From Apteryx mantelli (Eukaryota > Chordata > Aves > Apterygiformes > Apterygidae): a stretch of DNA of 64,000 bases. The notes under the pieces are model-generated. The model ran no database searches. It was given only the letters and a program-made list of their open reading frames with translations, and had not been told where the DNA came from. Every line of letters starts with the position of its first letter. The stretch's first letter is position 1. The stretch covers positions 80,641,268 through 80,705,267 of the forward strand of contig NC_089981.1 in assembly GCF_036417845.1 (NCBI RefSeq), given 5' to 3'. Positions 61,560-64,000 of the stretch are shown here, piece by piece. The translations under genes were made by a program, and so were the position numbers.

Positions 61560-64000
61560 AGTGGTTAAACTGCAAAACTGTGGCTTTTATTTCCAAACAT
61601 ACAATAAATAGGTCCACCACGACTAGCCTCTAGCTTCATTTTACATGGAAGGAGTTCAAAATTAGTTTGTGCATATTTAAAAATTTCCCTTTACACATAA
61701 TTCCATAAATAAGCAAACTGCATTACATACCAGTTTATGGTCTTGGCACTGTGATGCAAGCAACCAATTAGAAATAGAGATTTGCGGCAAGCATGTTAAC
61801 AAAAACTGCATTTTTAATTATTTGTTGATAAAATGTCTACCAACAATTTTGATCCATTTCTGAAGTGTACAAAAACACCTTTTGCATGTAAATGCTGAAA
61901 TGTACATTTTCTTCTATCTTATGTTTCTGTAGGGCTGCAAGGTAAGTGGATTTGTTACATGTTCACTATTTGCTACATGATACAAGTTTCATACCAAAAT
62001 ATGATCTTTGCTGCATAGTAACATTCCATATTTTCAAATGTAAAAAAGAAATTAGATGCAGTCTTTTCATTTTACTCCCCATCACTGAATTTAAAGATGT
62101 TTTTAGCCACAACTCTGCTTCATCACAGTGCAGAAGGCCCTTAATATTTCAAGGATTTATTCAGGCATATCTTTAATACAAAAGTAGAGGCTGAGGAAAA
62201 GCCAGAGTAGTCTATACACAATGCACAATCTGTGTACATTCTGAAGCTGTACCTCTTCAAGAACTATTTATACACTCTTCAAACAAATCCCTTTATCCAG
62301 CAATTCAAAATACTTTAGATCAGAAGTTTTATATTAGAATCAATACATTATATGCATATAAATACATTTATACCCTTGGTTGCTAAACAACCCAAATGGC
62401 TGTGAGGATGTAACCTGAACTGGTTCTCCACTGGTTTGGACACCAAATTGTATTGGCAGCTGTTAACCAAAACAGTCACAGTAAAAAATAAAATAATTAA
62501 AAAAAGATCTTTGCACAAGGTAAGTGTGCTACAGCATCCGGTAAGACTAGAAATAGTAGGTGACATCCTGGCCCCTTCAACAGGCCCAGGATTCCAACTC
62601 TTATGAGATGCAACACACGGGGAACATTTTCTTCCTCTGCAGATGCCCATTCATGAAAAGTCTCAGCAGAACAAAAGCAAAAAAACCCAAAAAACAAAAA
62701 CAAACCCACAAAGCAAAGCTTTTACAACTATAAGTTTTTCCATGAGACAGGTGCTGCAGCTTTCAAGAACAAAATAAAAGTTTTATAGTTTAAAATAAAA
62801 GTGTGCAAGTGTGTAGTTTAGAAGACAAAAGCAAGGGTCAATATAGACCTCAGTTCAAGCTGAAACACAGTATCCCAACTGTCATATGGAAAAATAGTTC
62901 TCACTGCAAATGTCATCTTCAGTTAATGAGTGTGCTTATAATATATTTATATACACACCCGCACATACACACAACCCCCCTCCTCCCCCAGTTCTTCAGT
63001 ACTATCTGCAGCATAATCATCAGCAACCATCGCGATGCTTCCAAAATACACGTAGGCCCCAGTCCTAACGCCACGTCCGAGCGGTCAGACCCCTGAGCTC
63101 TCACAGATACAGCTGCACGATGGTACTTAGTCATCAGTACTGACTCACCACATATAAATGAGTATTTCAGGAGTATTCAAAACAGTAAGCACTGGTGCAG
63201 TAAGAGTGTTCTCAACTTTGTTTCTTAAAGGATACAGAAATGCTGACTCTTCAGATATCCTCCAAAGGTGCTAGAAGTTTTAAGTTCAAAGCGTTTCTTT
63301 CTATAATGCCAGGTATACAAGTGTGTATCTTTTTAAATAATATTGCACATAAAAATCATCTTAAATTTTGTAGTGAAAGCAGGGTTGAAAGACAGTGTTT
63401 TCCAAAATGGATTAAAAAGCTACCTGTACACAGTAAGTTTTAATTTAAAGAATGCCAAGATTACTCAAAATCTAAGCACATAATACTGACAGAAAAATGT
63501 TAAATTGCACAACCTACATATAAATTACATTTGTAAATACTTAGTTTTTAAACATTGAATACCTTTGATTTCACAAATCAGCTAGGTCACTGTCAAAGAA
63601 TCAACTTAATGAGTTAGAAGTATTTTTCCCCAGAAAAAAAAAAATATAGAAACAAAAAGATTTGCAGTCTTAGACGAAGCACTGGAAAGAGTTAAAGCAT
63701 TTCAGCTCAGAGGTAGTGCTAAACACATCCAACTAGAAGTCCATTATATTTGAACTATGATGAAATAACATAGTAAAATGTAGAAAGACTATAAAATTTA
63801 CAAAAATAAATAGTTCTGAATGCTTTAGAAAATGCAAGAGACTTTGTTGACAAGTGTCTTGATCTGCTTTTCTGACCAAAAGAAAGCAAAATGTGTCTCA
63901 TTTTTAAAATATACCCATCTCTAGTAATGTGGCTGGATCCATGCAATCCAACTATGCAACTTGACATATGCCAACTTGGCATAGACTCTGATATTAAAAA
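61560..64000 (-). other. Possible 3' UTR of a convergent neighbour gene (CDCA4 by human gene order)
   Basis: No coding exon is visible and no repeat is recognised. The minus strand carries AU-rich elements and a good poly(A) signal at its low end. In human 14q32.33 the gene facing CLBA1 is CDCA4, on the opposite strand; if that order holds here this would be its 3' UTR, with the coding exon beyond the window. I see no coding sequence to confirm this. Confidence 0.25.
61586..61591 (-). terminator. Candidate polyadenylation signal of a convergent minus-strand gene
   Basis: On the minus strand AATAAA sits in GTTTGGAAATAAAAGCCACA, followed by TTTGCAGTTTAACCAC. The sequence feeding into it (from about 64000 down) is AT-rich, has many ATTTA-type elements and no coding frame, as a 3' UTR would. 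Confidence 0.35.

Overview
The window looks like sauropsid nuclear DNA, most likely archosaur or turtle, with a crocodilian as my best guess. The evidence is a CR1 LINE 3' end closing on the TTCTATGAT-type terminus (about 22979-23365), several old MIR/CORE-SINE relics, other repeat fragments of the type common in turtles and crocodilians, and a spliced vertebrate gene with a CpG-island promoter. No bacterial or organellar feature is present. The species call is inference; the animal-genome call is secure.

The one gene I can identify firmly is CLBA1 (clathrin-binding box of aftiphilin containing 1) on the + strand. A GC-rich CpG island (about 44390-45210) holds the promoter and a probable non-coding first exon ending at 44698. 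Coding then runs through five exons: 46175-46633, 50084-50232, 51746-51875, 53150-53263 and 54912-55055. All four introns have GT/AG ends and the frames join without a break to give 331 codons. The protein carries a WGDFEGF adaptor-binding motif and the W-x-LKDF/LLSVLGI core of the aftiphilin clathrin-binding domain, so it should act in clathrin/AP-1 vesicle traffic.

Bases 1-43690 are almost empty of genes: old SINE/LINE relics, short tandem repeats, AT-rich stretches and scattered short ORFs without support. Two places stand out. At 36749-37391 the minus strand has two exon-like segments with very good splice signals, but the better one needs a frameshift to stay open. Just upstream of the CLBA1 island, at 43698-44275, lies a purine-rich minisatellite. 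Read on the + strand, it is an unbroken register of heptads of the type V-R-Q-E-x-E-x, interrupted only by seven nonsense codons. Those codons fall exclusively at the R and Q positions. It looks like the decayed coding exon of a long coiled-coil protein and is the most interesting object in the window.

Downstream of CLBA1 (55.6-64 kb) no coding exon is visible. On the minus strand a good AATAAA at 61591-61586 and the AT-rich run to the window edge suggest the 3' UTR of a convergent neighbour, which from human gene order could be CDCA4. That identity is only inferred.
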